Under the pieces are notes generated by a model, which was given only the letters and a program-made list of their open reading frames with translations, was not told the origin of the DNA and did not search any database. A stretch of DNA of 64,000 nt from contig JBHGNT010000013.1 of assembly GCA_043228905.1 (NCBI GenBank), positions 2,852,001 to 2,916,000 of the forward strand. The letters are read 5' to 3'. Each line of letters opens with the position of its first letter. The first letter of the stretch is position 1. The DNA comes from Azolla caroliniana. Taxonomy: Eukaryota; Polypodiophyta. The translations under genes and the position numbers were made by a program. Below are positions 33,290 through 45,131 of the stretch, piece by piece.

Positions 33290-34160
33290 ATTCCACTCTT
33301 ACAATTGAAAGTTAGGGGTAGTTCTAAAAGTACTTCGCATTTCCATGTGGCATCTTTTATAGACTTATCCATTTTAATTTTAAATTCTTAGATTATTTTA
33401 GAACGCAATTTTTTTGTTTTAACATCGAGATTTCTTTCTGGTACATATGGTTTAGAAAATCATTCTTCAGAAGTAACCAGAGTTTCAGTTGTCACTATAT
33501 TGTCACCAGAACCAAGAAGTTCTTTTAGACGATTTACATGAAAAACTGGATGGATTTCAACGTCATCAGGAAGAGCGAGACAATAGGCTGATGAACCAAT
33601 GCGTTTGAGGACTGTAAAAGGTCCACAAAACCGTGGGGTTAACTTAGCGCACTTACTCGTAGACAATGTCTTAGAATTGTGAGGTACATGTAAAAATACG
33701 TTCTGTCCAGGGTTGAATATACGAGGTTGCCTATTATGATCGGCATAAAAACGCGCTCTATCTTGACTTGTTTTTATATTATCTGTCCTCAATAATTTGA
33801 TTTACTTGCTCTATCTGTCCATCAGATTGAGGATGATCCGTGGAGCTCATGCTCAATGTAGTTTTTAACTTCTTAAAGACTTGCATCCAAAAGTCGTTAG
33901 TAAACTTTGGATCTCAATCACTCACAATATCCATCGCTAACCCATAAAAACGAAATAACTCGTCAACGAATTGGTAAGCCAATTCAGGAGTTGTTACCGT
34001 GGTTTTAGTAGCAATAAATATGGTCATTTTAGTTAGTCTATCAACCACAACCCATATGGCATCATGACCTTTTTGGGTGAGAGGAAGGTTAACAATAAAA
34101 TCCATGGATATACTTTCCCACTTATTATTAGGAATGTCCAAGGGATGTAAAATTCAAGCA
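33290..34160 (-). pseudogene. gypsy-3 integrase and degenerate chromodomain
   Basis: Integrase core pieces read KWESISMDFIVNLPLTQKGHDAIWVVVDRLTKM (33914-34141). The C-terminal GPY-type segment reads KLTPRFCGPFTVLKRIGSSAYCLALP and VHPVFHVNRL-like HPVFHVNRLKELLG (33460-33792). Downstream, to ~33300, a run with LDVKTKKLRSK and DATWK resembles a diverged chromodomain of the second plant chromovirus type. Stops interrupt all parts. Confidence 0.8.
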
Positions 34161-34624
34161 GCTTTAAGTCCCTTGGCATTGTTAACCTGACACTGGTGAC
34201 ATTTAGTCACATAGCTATGTATGTCAGAATGCATCTTAGGCCAATAGAATTGAGTGGAGATGAGAACGAGTGTATGATGTATGATATATGATGCATCGCA
34301 GCATTCAAAAAGAATTCTCTTTTTGACCTAAGGCAAATTTGGAACACAAACCTTTCCATTACGATAGAGCAGACCGTTAGCAATGTGGAAGGATTCCTTC
34401 GAGGATGTGGTGGTGTCTTTTCCAGACTCAACTCTTTCTTAGTATTTCGCAAAATAACTGTCATCAAGATACTTTCCTCGAAGGTGATCATAAAGATCTG
34501 ATGTTATTTCAATGAAGCTAAGCTTGTTAACTTCATGGATCTGATATAGTGCATCAATGACAGTGTTCATGGAACCTTTACGATATCGTATGGAAAAATC
34601 AAAGTCTTGGATGAGATTTGCCCA

Positions 34625-35617
34625 TCATGCTTTACGACCTTTAAGGTCTTGTTGGTCACAAAAATATTTCAAGGGCTCGTGGTCCGTAGTTACCACAAAA
34701 CGATTTCCATAAAGATAATGGCGCCATGTCTTGAGCGCATGGATAACTGAAAATAATTCACTTTCTTGAACGGTATACCGACATTGAGCAGAATCAAGTT
34801 TCTTACTCTCAAATGCTATCAAGATTTACCATCTTGATATAAGACAACACTAATAGCATAATCACTTGCATCGGTTTCAACCTGAAAAGGTTTTGAAGGA
34901 ACTGGTAAAAGATGCAAAGGAGTCTTGCACACCAAGTCCTTGAGTTCCTTAAAGGCGAGGTCTAGTGTAGCATTCCACACAATAGGTTTTGTAGACTTAC
35001 ACGTTTGACCTTTCAAAAGATCAGTAAACGGTGTCGTTAATTGGGAGTAATTACGAAGAGATTTTCGCAAAAACTCGACAAAACCAAGGAATGATCGAAC
35101 TTCTCGAATATTCCGAAGAGCGGGCCAAATTTTGAATTTCTCGATGCGAGAAGGATCAATTTCAACTCCTCGTTCGGTTATGAGATGTCCAAGATAAGTA
35201 ATTGATTTCTTGAAGAACTCACATTTTGAGATCTTCGCGTAAAATTGTTTGTCGTGCAATGTTTCTAAAACAAACCAGACATGTTTCGCATGTTCTTCCA
35301 ATGTACGACTATAAACTAGAATATCATCCAAGAAAATAACGACAAATTTTCCAATTTTTTCTCGGAAAATGTCATTCATTTCTTGTTGAAATGTGGTCGG
35401 AGCATTGGTCAAACTGAAAGGCATAACCAAAAACTCATAATGGCTATAGCGCGTTTGAAATGTCGTTTTAGGAACATCTTCCTCACTTATACGAATTTGA
35501 TGATAGCCCGTACGAAGATCAAGTTTAGTAAAGAACCGAGCTCCCTGGAGACGGTCAATTAGATCGTCAGCCTGAGGCAATGGATATGAATTCTTCATCG
35601 TTACTTTATTCAAGCGT
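34625..35617 (-). pseudogene. gypsy-3 reverse transcriptase (C-terminal portion) and RNase H
   Basis: RT reads LNKVTMKNSYPLPQADDLIDRLQGARFFTKLDLRTGYHQIRI, then FLDDILVYSRT (catalytic box), ITYLGHLITERGVEIDP and VRSFLGFVEFLRK. RNase H has VETDASDYAISVVLYQDGK and VVTTDHEPLKYF (34625-34822). The frame is open over 34819-35617, so this stretch has decayed less than the rest. The N-terminal RT piece lies beyond the solo LTR. Confidence 0.88.
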
Positions 35618-36525
35618 TGTCGTGCCTTTCGGCTCCGGATCATTGTGTGAGTCGGGTGGGAACCGCTGAGGTTTTGGACTAGGAGAAAGAAGAATATGAG
35701 ATAAGGCTCCTTATGAATCGATTGCAAGAAAGAGAAATATTTTAAAGAAGATATGAAACTCATGAATCCCACGAGTATAGTGTATTAATTGATACTTAGA
35801 ATGTAAGAGAGAAATAGATGGGAAAACAAATGTGAATCCCACGAATATATTAGATTGATCCGAATCCTTGTAAAATAATCAACAACCTCTATACATCTTT
35901 CTCTCTTCCTTATATAGTGTTGGAAGAGTCTAAGTTTATCACATGCAAGCATCATGCTTTTCCTATCTTTAGTTTTCATGCACACTGCATGTGCATGATT
36001 AGCTTTCTATCTCATCTTTTCTTTTAACTCGAGTGTCTATGCATGAATAACTTTTTGTACCATGCATGTCTAGAAATTTTACATGGGATAAAGTTTAGTA
36101 TAACTTTAAAATTCATAATACACTAGTATAATGATAAGGCTTAACATTATTAACATGGAGGTGCAAGGTTCGAATCTTGCCCTATGCATGTAATATATAT
36201 TTTTATACTTTCTTCTATTTACAAATATGTCTCTTCATCCGGTGAGAGACTCTCACTGGCCTTCTTCATCCGGCTCTTTCCGGTTCTGCTTCATCCGGTG
36301 CTTGCTAGTTTTCTTTGTCTGGTTCTTACCAGGACCTCCTTACCGATCTCTTCGTCCATTTCTCACCGACTCTCACCGGCATTCTTCATCCGGCTCTTGC
36401 CGAGTCTCCTTACCGGTTTCGGTCCTTACCAGTTCCTTCTTCCGGTTCTCACCGGGTACTCCATGCCCTATCCGGAGAGACCAAAAATGTAATTTTTCAC
36501 GTAGTGTGCGAATTACACTACGACA
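35618..36525 (-). mobile_element. solo LTR inserted in gypsy-3 reverse transcriptase
   Basis: Minus strand starts TGTCGTAGTG at 36525 and ends GGCACGACA at 35618, so the ends form the inverted repeat TGTCGT/ACGACA. Flanks are gcgt on both sides (35614-35617 and 36526-36529). Removing insert and one flank rejoins the RT sequence. It is homologous to the gypsy-4 LTR at both ends and around its tRNA-like segment. In addition it has a ~300-bp GC-rich block (~36215-36480) with ccgg(a/t)-rich repeats like the copia-1 and copia-5 U3. A TATA motif is near 35909-35920. Confidence 0.85.
36124..36181 (+). other. tRNA-like segment in the solo LTR (antisense to the LTR)
   Basis: A-box-like tagtataatgataaggc is followed after the tRNA-typical distance by ggtgcaaggttcgaatcttgc, a B box whose T-stem arms gcaag/cttgc pair perfectly. 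From TAG to TTGCC is 58 bases, exactly as in gypsy-2 and gypsy-4. Confidence 0.75.
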
Positions 36526-36529
36526 GCGT

Positions 36530-38312
36530 CTATAATTAATACACATATGCCATGTGCCCTCTTTCTTTTTTACCAAGAGAACAAGTGCACCCCATGGAGA
36601 TTTACTATAACCCATTCATAAATAGTCTTTGAGTTGCTTATATACCTCATCCTCTTCGGATCGACTTAAGCGATATGGAGGTATACTTATTGGTGCAACA
36701 CTAGGTACAATATCTATACGATGGTCTATATTATGTTTAGGAGGTAACCCATGTGGTAGTTCACTCAGAAAAACATCACGAAAATCATTAAAGATTTCAT
36801 CGAGTTGTTGTTGTTCAAATTATGATAAACGTGAATATTCGAATCAAGTACACAATAAAATAAAGAAGAACAAGACAACTCGGATATTGATGGAGAGGAA
36901 ACAATTGAAAGAGATTCTTTATTTACAGATTGAATAAAATGAGTACAATCGTTTAGTACAAAGGTAATGGAATGGTGAACCCAATCAATAGATAAAGAAG
37001 ATTTTTTATTAAAAAACTAGGGATAACCCAGTATTATTTCAGTGGTACAAAGATTCATTACATGGAAGTCTACTTCCTCTATATAAGTATCAAAAGAAAT
37101 TCATAATGAATGAATCGCCCCATTGTATTGTACTCTTCCATCAGCCAACTGCACCTTATAGGTGTGATCAGTTACGGTGGGTTGGATTCCCCATATCTGA
37201 ACCAAACGATCATTCACAAAGTTGTGTGAGCTTCCCGAATCAAATAAAATGTGTATGGGAGATCGATTGATATAGCCGTTTGCACGAAGTAAATCATTGG
37301 GTCCCAATACATATTGAGGGAAAGAACATTTACAATTACGTAAAAAATGTGTATAGACCTAAAGAACATTAGGAATCTGACCTTTATGGTCTGCAGCTTT
37401 GGTTTTGTTGTCATGCTCTTTTCATTGGAGCTTTCGACATGCTCTTTTGTATGACCCTTCTTTTTGCAGAATACACAAAAAGGATGTTGTCGCTTACAAT
37501 CGCGATCAATGAATTTGTTGGGTGTCTTCTATTTCCCAACGAATTGCGACTGCTTAATCCCGACGCTTCGTTGGGTTTGTTACAGTCCTTCTTCAAAGTG
37601 CATTGATAGTGGAGGACTATTTCAACAGCCTCTTCGAAGGATTTGGGATCCTTATCGTGCACTATCCAGTGATAGTCCGAATTGGGGATGCCATTGACAA
37701 AACAAGCTATTAACAACTTGTCCCCTTCTAGACTCAATTTTTGGATTTGGGTTCTAGCATGGTGAACATAGTCTTCTAGTGAGGAAAACTTCCTGTTAAA
37801 GAGGTTCATTAAAGCTTGTGTTCCCTCGGTTCGAGATGGAGGTTGTAGAAATTGACCCTTAAAAATTGTGACAAAGTCTGTCCAAGTATTAGGCAATTTC
37901 CCCGTAGTGTGGAGCCCACGCCACCAGGTGGCGGACTTACCCCCTAGTTCTCGACCAACATATGCAATCTTTGTACTATCTGGCTTGGGATAGAGCTCAA
38001 AATGAGACGCCCATCGGCCCAACCACGTGCAAATTACTTCTTTAGTTCTTTCCTTTTTTTCTCCCGTAAATGGCTTTACGACATATGATGGTTCACCTTG
38101 ATGCTCATTGGGTCTATTAGTATCATGTTGTAAACTAAGGACACGTGCCTCGAGAGCACTATGAGAATCCCAAAGTTCGGTTATCTGATGCAAGGTTGAA
38201 TTAAGGAAATTTTGTATTTGTAGAAAATACGAGTCAATGGGGATTGGCCCAAGAGAATTTCCTTGATTTCCTTCCGCTTGTGCGAATGCCATCGGGTTGT
38301 TATTATGAGCCA
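36530..38312 (-). pseudogene. gypsy-3 Gag, protease and RT N-terminus
   Basis: The Gag start is taken at 38312 (MAHNNNPMAFAQAEG). The Ty3-type Gag core KSATWWRGL, FVTIFKGQFLQPPSRTEGTQALMNLF runs open to 37411. Protease shows ILFDSGSSHNFV (37101-37307). The start of RT reads SPWGALVLLVKKKEGTWHMCINYR (36530-36615), immediately before the solo LTR. Between 36630 and 37100 frames are broken. Confidence 0.83.
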
Positions 38313-39228
38313 TTGAATGATCATTTCTAGCAAAGAAATAAGATAAGGTCAATCAAATAGTCATAACATTATGTCATGATGTAAACATATCATGGGCAAA
38401 CATTAATCAATATCATGATCTCACGTCAATACCCCTCTAGACGTATGAGATAAGGTTCAAGATAAGGTTACTATGGTAACACAAAGGTGTTTTAAAAACC
38501 ATGGGGGTGACAAATGAATGTATTTCCTTGATCTCTATATTGATTTTTCATGGCGGCTCCCTAAGGCTCAACCATGTATGTTTGCATCATGAATAGTTTA
38601 AACACGAAAAAATGTTAACAATAAACTATGTCTCTATCCCAAGCATGTGGTTTCGACTCTTTTAAGTCCTATTATGAGGGCCCCGAAGTGCACTTAGACC
38701 TAAAATCTAAACATGTGTTATAGTCATATGTATCAACAATATTGTATGGTCTTGGTCATATTTGAACATGAAACCTCGAGAATAAATGCATTAAACACTT
38801 GAGCTAACCAAATAGGTTGCTCATGCTGAATGTTTAATATTTTATGCATATTATAGATATGCAAAGCCATTTTCCCATATATGTTTTTTAAAAGAAAACA
38901 TATATGTCAAGAGTCCTTATTTCCCCCTCCTTTACTACAAAACTATGTTGGTACATTACCTAACCTGAAGTCTCATAATTATGATGGCATACGGCAAAGT
39001 GCAACCTAATGGTCAAGCCAATTATTATCACTACAACATAATTGAATCAATATAAAAAATTACATATTGACTATACATGATTAGATTGGGAGAAGAAAGA
39101 AATAGAAAAGAATAAGAAAGAGTTACTGAAGTTCCTTTGTTGATAGCTATCTGGATCAAACTTGATTGTACATCAATCAATCGCCATCCAACAAGAAAAA
39201 AACAATCAACAAATGAAACATTAGAAGC
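38313..39228 (-). other. long non-coding leader of gypsy-3
   Basis: About 0.9 kb between PBS and Gag has no open frame of note. It is AT-rich with no recognised motif. The length is unusual for a chromovirus leader; an old insertion here cannot be excluded. Confidence 0.5.
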
Positions 39229-39243
39229 ATGGCTCGGATACCA
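39229..39243 (-). other. gypsy-3 primer-binding site
   Basis: Minus strand tggtatccgagcca starts 2 bases after the LTR end. It is close to the initiator-Met-tRNA site (one or two changes). Confidence 0.7.
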
Positions 39244-39389
39244 ATTGTTTGAGCTATGGTCTAAAGTAAACATATGATAAGGATATAATAGATATAAAAT
39301 AAGAAAGGAGAGAGAGAAAGAAGGGTGTTGATCCACCCAACCACCCCCGAGCAAAGGGATTGAGACGGACTCGAGCCTCGATCGGCGTT

Positions 39390-40776
39390 GTCATGATGTG
39401 GCATGCTCGAGTGTGGGAAAAACCGGCGAAAGGGGGGTCAAAATGTGCATGTGCAATGTGTGTGCACACAAAGGCAATTAGTTGTGCACATACAAAAGAA
39501 AAGCGAAAAGGAAGGGTGAAAAGGAGGTATAGGGTTTCGTGTAAAAAGTAAGAGAGAGGAGAGGTGAAAAGTAGGGAGGAGAGAGAGTATGGTTTTCTAG
39601 ATGTTTACTTATTATATAAATATTAGGAAGTGAAAGGGCTAGTGGATAGATGTACTATCCCCTAACTTAAGGTACATGGTTTAAGTCCAAGTAGAGGGTG
39701 CAGCGTGATTTAAGGAATTTTATTCCTTTTGTATTGAAGGGACGACGTGGGGAACTCTTTCTTTTTTTAACTATATAAAAAGGTCGAGAGGGGCTCATTA
39801 GGGTTGGCCATTTTTGGGGGTTTGAGAGGTAGTTAGGGCTTGGGGAATTATCTTCTTCTCTTCAATTTCTAGGGTTTTCTAGGGTTTTGGAGATGGCACC
39901 ATTAGGGTTTCGGTTTTAGGGTTTTCTTGTTGACGTAGACCTCTACCTTCTCTTGGGTTTAGGGTGAATGAGTTCTTTCTCGTCTTCTTCTAGCTAGGGT
40001 TTAGGGTTTCAATACTTCTTCTTTTCTTGCTCATTTGTTTTTATGGGTTCTTGATCTCTCTCATTGACATTCTCATCTTGAGGTGTGTCCGTGGCCTTGT
40101 GATGGTGTTGGTGCTCATGAGCCCGAGGCTCGTTGGTCCGGCGTAGCTTCACTCCGTTCGTCGTTGCGAGCCCATGTGCTCGTCGTACAGGTGGTTCTCG
40201 GTCCATGGTGTTGGTGCCCGCGTTTGTCGTCGCGAGTCCGTGAGCTCGCCGTTCGCGTGGTTCGAGGTTTATGGTGTTGGTGTCGTCGGCTCTCGTGGTA
40301 CATGGTTCTCGATTCATGTGGTGTGCTCATGCTCTCGTTGTATTCGAGATTATGCTTGGTGTGCTCGTGTTTCGTGGTCATCGTCGTCACGAATTCCCAT
40401 TTCCATCCCTCTCCATTGTAATCAAACCTTGTTTTATAAAGGGCTTTCACTTTGAGATGGTCACCATTTTGTTGTTTTGGGTAGACCATTAGGGTTTCAT
40501 TCTTCTCCTACTTTACTATTCGGTTAGGGTTTCGTCTAGTTATGCTTGAGTCAGTGTATATGGCCACGATTGTAAATCATTGTGTGTCTTGGTAATGGAA
40601 TTTGCTTGGTGAAACTTGGCTCGGTCTAGCCATTCTCTTGTCAATCTTCGCGCCTTGTTCTTCCTCTTTTGTGCTTAAAAGCTCGTAAGGGTTAAGCTCC
40701 CACTTCCCCTCTTACTCCCTAGTCCCAGACCCCGGTGGTCCCGCCTAATCTTACACGCATGCGCGGATTTCCGCGA
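39390..40776 (+). mobile_element. LTR-like insertion with telo-box cluster
   Basis: It starts TGTCATGATG after ggcgt and ends near ccgcgata before agcgt, a near-perfect 5-bp duplication, so it looks like a solo LTR of ~1.39 kb. TATA motif tatataaaaagg is near 39772. Downstream, the motif TAGGGTTT or a close variant occurs about eight times at 39798-40015, and more near 40490-40530. A weak A/B-box-like stretch lies at ~39638-39705. No protein domain is present; the GC-rich open stretches around 40100-40480 have no recognisable similarity. Confidence 0.6.
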
Positions 40777-40845
40777 TAGCGTCCGATACCATCATCATGG
40801 CGTCAAGTCTTACCTAATGTTGGCACGTTGTCGCGAAGATGCATG

Positions 40846-41499
40846 TGCATGCATGCTTTGCTTGAACAGGACCATTATGGTCTTAGAACAAGGGGGATGT
40901 CCATCAAGTTATTGAGAAGAGGACGATGTGAATGTAAGATTTGAGGAAATAATGTTACATTTGACAAGATCGAAAATTTGTACACTCGAGAAGAAGTTAA
41001 ACAAGAATAATATTATATTGATGGTGATGATAATGATATCACATATTGAGCCCCCCCTTACACACGCCTTACGAGGGTTTTTATAGGTCTATCCATGCTT
41101 CTAACATGCACAAAACCATGGGCTTGGACCCATGGTTTTTGGGCACACAGTTTTTCTTGTGGCATATACAAAACCATGGGCTTGGAACCATAGTTTCGTG
41201 GACACGGTTTTGTACGGTTATTTCCTATGCCTTTTGAATATGAATTTAGAAATACATAGCATTTAAAGTACTTGGTAGTAGCCCTAATGGTAAGATAAAT
41301 GTCTTCTATCTTACACCTCTCTATATGCACTCGAATGCCATTAGGCCCTATGTTAATTTTCATATTTATAAGTGTTTGTGTAATGTGCGTGGAACCACAC
41401 TATTTCACAATTTCTCCCACTGGACACGCAACATCACGACGTCCACCCCCACCAAACTGCATATCCTCCGGCATGTGCCAAGAAGAAAAGAGTGATGTG
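40846..41499 (-). mobile_element. composite LTR fragment
   Basis: Minus strand reading from 41409 begins TGTGAAATAGTGTGG after the purine tract ccagtgggagaaat, the layout of a 3' LTR start. It carries a tRNA-like segment (41279-41339) and a TATA-like ctataaaaac (~41080). Two copies of caaaaccatgggcttgg lie at ~41110 and ~41168, the first in a 10-bp-arm palindrome. The left limit and the ~90 bp to the right of 41409 are unresolved. Confidence 0.5.
41279..41339 (+). other. tRNA-like segment in composite LTR fragment (antisense to LTR)
   Basis: tagccctaatggtaagat (A-box-like) is followed by gcactcgaatgcc (weak B box). Spacing is about 3 bases longer than in the other four cases. Weakest of the set. 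Confidence 0.45.
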
Positions 41500-41754
41500 G
41501 CACCACATTGTCAGAGTCTCGACGTAGTCGATAATGTGTCAAATGAGGTTAGCTAGGCCTCATATTTATAGCCAGACCTAAGGCCCCCGAGCAATTTCAC
41601 ACTTGGCGTAATGGGTTGTCTCAATCCCGAGTATTAAAAGTAATCCTCCTCTTCTTTACACTCTCGTTTAACCCTCACACTTTATCCACGTGTATAGAAT
41701 ACTCGAATAAATTCTCACCACGGGATATTATATGGTAATGCCCATAACAATAAT

Positions 41755-44617
41755 GCTTTTTGTGTTGCTTTTGTGCCCCCATGTCTAACGGGGGGTTCAG
41801 AGGCCCCCAATTATCAACAGGGAAGGGATTGCGAACTTTCCTTATTAAATTCATGTAGCACCAAATTCACATTAGACAATGCTTCATTACTTTTAGGAGA
41901 AAACTCTTAATGTGTGTTCTCAAACTACATTTAAGAAAGGTTTTTTAATAAACATGCCTTCTAACTCATTGCTTGGCTCAAACCAACAATCTTAATATCA
42001 TGAAACCGAGATGTGCGACCATGTTTGTATTTTTAGAATTTTCTTATGGTACATCTCTCGATTGAAACTAGGATATAGAATTGCATTAGTTTGCAATGAT
42101 AAAAATTATTTTTCTGTATTTGACTTGATTTTTACCATATCAAGCACTTATTCACTTGCGATCAATCATTTATTGTTGAAGTCACACATGGTCAATGGTT
42201 TCTTATGATAACAATGTTAAAATCATATGTGGTCGATGGTTTTTTTACTATAATAATATTGAAGCAAACAATTATGAAACTGTCATGTTTTCATCATGAT
42301 GACTGGTGTTATGGACAAGTTATTCTAAGAAAGTGGGAGCCAAATATCCAAAAGAATTCCATGAACCAAAACATATGAATCCAAGCTTTTGTCAGGATAC
42401 AAGAGTATATGTAGCATTTTCGTTTGAGTCATTTGTAAGCAAAGGAATCATTAAAGTTTAATATTTCATGTAAGTTTCACCCTAATATTTAGTTACAATC
42501 AAGAATCCAATGGTGAACACTATAAAATCTGATAATTATTAATGTAGATCAAATCATTTTACTCTTATCATATTTGATATGGTATGTTGGAGTTGATAAT
42601 ATGCCGAACATTATCCTCATAGAATGCTAATGGCCATTTTTCTTCCAAACAATAATTTACCTACATAGCATGTTGATCTACATAAATTAATGTTTCTATC
42701 TTTACTTTGATGGGCAACTTTTGTCTTTTTATCGAATCATGTGTATAATATGTGCAACTTATGAGGTCATTACAAAAAGGGGATTTAGAGTAACGTTAAA
42801 ATGATAAAGTGTCCATTCAAAAGTATTAGGGTAACCTTTTAACTCACCTTGATTCAAGTATTATCATTGGTAATTGTCCCACGTCTATCAAATTTATCAT
42901 ATGGTATATTTCAAGTCATATCATATGAAAGCCTGCTCTCCATTTGACTCCTTTGATAGACAACAAGCCATGCATTCCACATTTTTTAATAAATACGAAA
43001 ATACAAATTCTATTGTTCTATTTTACTTTATTTGCAAATTATAGTGGGTCAACTTTTGATAATAACATTCACCAATTTGGCATTGAAATGGTTCCATAAT
43101 TCCAATAAGCACTTGAATACTTAAAGACATTAGATATTAATAATGCTTATTGAGGGTGTTCAAATCCGAATGACTCAACATTGTGATCCAGAATTATGCT
43201 TTGATTATTAGGCTATTGAAGATGCTTGTAACAAAGCAATAGATACACATAAAATGTTCTAAGATAATGAGGAATAATCCTGTCAAACACATGCAATGGT
43301 GGTGTTAATATCAATTATTTACGAATAATGATTGATAAAGCACACACATAGAAACACAACCAATATGCAACAATGTAGAATTTCATCGCATCCTTTTGTG
43401 AGATAGTTGTCCTCTTTGTGTGTTGGATCCGTTGGTAACTAAATTTTTGAACATTAAATAAATATGTTGGTATTATACTCTGTGTATCATGTTATATCGA
43501 AGCATACCTTGCAACATGAGCCTTGCTTTTTTCTCAATATAGTGATGCATACCTCATTGTGCTTGCATAATTATGATTGTTTGACATACAAAAATGCACA
43601 CACGAGCATACACATTAAGCATAAGGAATTATAATTTGTGAGCTTATCCGACAATGGAGCTTGCTCACAGTGTGAAGCTCATGCCCATGTTGTGCCCAGT
43701 GAACCTTAAACCTATCAACCAAAGGTTATGAAGCATAGATGACTAGACAATCATGACGTCCATGATTTTTTTAATTTCATTTACATGTGAATCGTATCAT
43801 GTAAAGGCAAGGTGTTTTTCATTAAGAATATTGGTCGACACGCTAGAAAAAAATAAACATACATGAACAAAGAAGGTCCATGATATGGTTTTATCGAAGA
43901 TTTTGAATCTTGTCAATTTGTCTGTCACCATAATGAATTCCCCAAACTTTGGTATACTATGATGTATATTGAAAAGCATCCTTTGCTTATCTCACTATAC
44001 CCATGCACAACCAAAATTTGAGATAACTTGTACCACATAAGCTTTAGTATCATCAAAATTTCCCATGGTATTAAACCTTGAAGTTATCATCATTTGTATT
44101 TTCTCAACTATTATAAGTGATATTAAAAGTCACGTCAATTATCGTCCGGTGAGTGACAAAGTCACACTTCAGCAATTAAGAAATGTGTGTGGATGTAGGT
44201 TCTTCATACATGATTTTCATGATCAATTTTGACGTTTCTCATATTTCGTAAATTTGCTAACGACGTTTTCAATACATATTTACTTTCTTAGGCCTCGATG
44301 GTGGTGCAATTTCTCACACCGAAAAATAAATCAATGACAATGGTTGTTCTTTATGCAAGCAAAACTTTTAAAATTAAGAAATCCAACCCATCCAAATGAG
44401 TGTCACGAGAACCGAGATATGTAGTAGAGCTTAATGACAAATAACTAGGGCAAGAGTTTGATGAGTGCCATGCGCATCAAAGGCCATTTTACCCATAAAA
44501 AACATACACCCAATAAAAATGTTTATCAAGTGACATATAAAGTTGAAATTTCCATTTTCATGTGAAAGACCCCCAAAAATTATACATGTCAAATGACATG
44601 TTAAAATTCTATTTTCC

Positions 44618-44618
<1 letters not shown>
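41755..44618. other. AT-rich stretch without recognised features
   Basis: About 2.9 kb between gypsy-3 and the L1 element shows no open frame above ~65 codons with any motif I know. A short imperfect tandem of ~42 bp (catggtcaatggtttctta-type) lies near 42175-42270. It may be old host or transposon sequence decayed beyond recognition. Confidence 0.5.
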
Positions 44619-44649
<31 letters not shown>

Positions 44650-44650
44650 C
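44619..44650. repeat. (TA)n microsatellite
   Basis: About 15 uninterrupted TA units. Confidence 0.95.
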
Positions 44651-44698
44651 CACATATAAATATATGCATATACTATATACTATGAAGTGTGTTCCGAC

Positions 44699-45131
44699 GA
44701 CCTCAATCTCCTTTCCACTCTTGCTTTCGACTCAGGAAGATTGGTTGGAATCCAAGATTAAAGATATGTTATGTAACCAAGCAATGTGCTTTGTAGCACA
44801 AATAAGAGATGAAGAGCTCATGAATGAACTAAAGCAACATTGGCATAACACTGAATTCTGGTGCACCATGGATGAAGAGGACCCCCATCTTTGCCACATC
44901 CACCTGCAGACTATCATAAACACCCAACTAACTCCAAGCTTTGTCTATTTCTATGAGAAGCATGAAGGGGCGATTGAAGCCCACAAGATAGCCCACAAAC
45001 TCCACTCATGGATGTGGACCACTATTCCATCCCTGGAAATGTCTGGATGTCTGAATGGTGAGTGCTCCCCACTCATGACCTGTTGTACAAAGCACCAGGC
45101 ACAACTGGCAACCTCCCACCCCATTCCATGA
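44699..45131 (+). pseudogene. unidentified open stretch upstream of L1-C ORF2
   Basis: An open stretch with acidic and His-rich runs (DEELMNELKQHWHNTEFW, DEEDPHLCHIHLQTI) ends 4 bases past the ORF2 start, in a different frame. By position it could be the end of ORF1. I do not recognise an ORF1 domain (no RNA-recognition fold or CCHC knuckle is visible). Confidence 0.35.

Larger units (their letters stand above)
32827..41749 (-). mobile_element. gypsy-3: full-length chromovirus with nested insertions
   Basis: It is bounded by a perfect ataat duplication (32822-32826 and 41750-41754). The minus-strand order is: 5' LTR at right, PBS, long leader, gag (37411-38312), protease (37101-37307), RT, RNase H, integrase, degenerate chromodomain, 3' LTR at left. 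RT is split by the solo LTR at 35618-36525 and the right LTR is split by other LTR material. It is decayed in all reading frames. Confidence 0.9.
39246..41749 (-). repeat. gypsy-3 5' LTR, split by two insertions
   Basis: Pieces 39246-39389, ~40777-40845 and ~41500-41749 align in order with 32827-33270. The gaps are filled by an LTR-like insertion (39390-40776) and by a composite fragment (~40846-41500). Confidence 0.82.

Noticed and set aside
39638-39705. A sixth tRNA-like LTR segment
   Set aside because: It is in sense orientation, the B box reads ggtttaagtcc, and the A box is poor. Kept only as a weak note.
40009-40492. Host protein-coding gene in overlapping GC-rich open stretches
   Set aside because: Several frames on both strands are open at once over repetitive gtgttggtgctc-like sequence, and none has a recognisable motif. 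It lies inside an LTR-like insertion.
41755-44618. Host gene between gypsy-3 and L1-C
   Set aside because: Only short AT-rich open stretches without codon bias, splice context or domain motifs.
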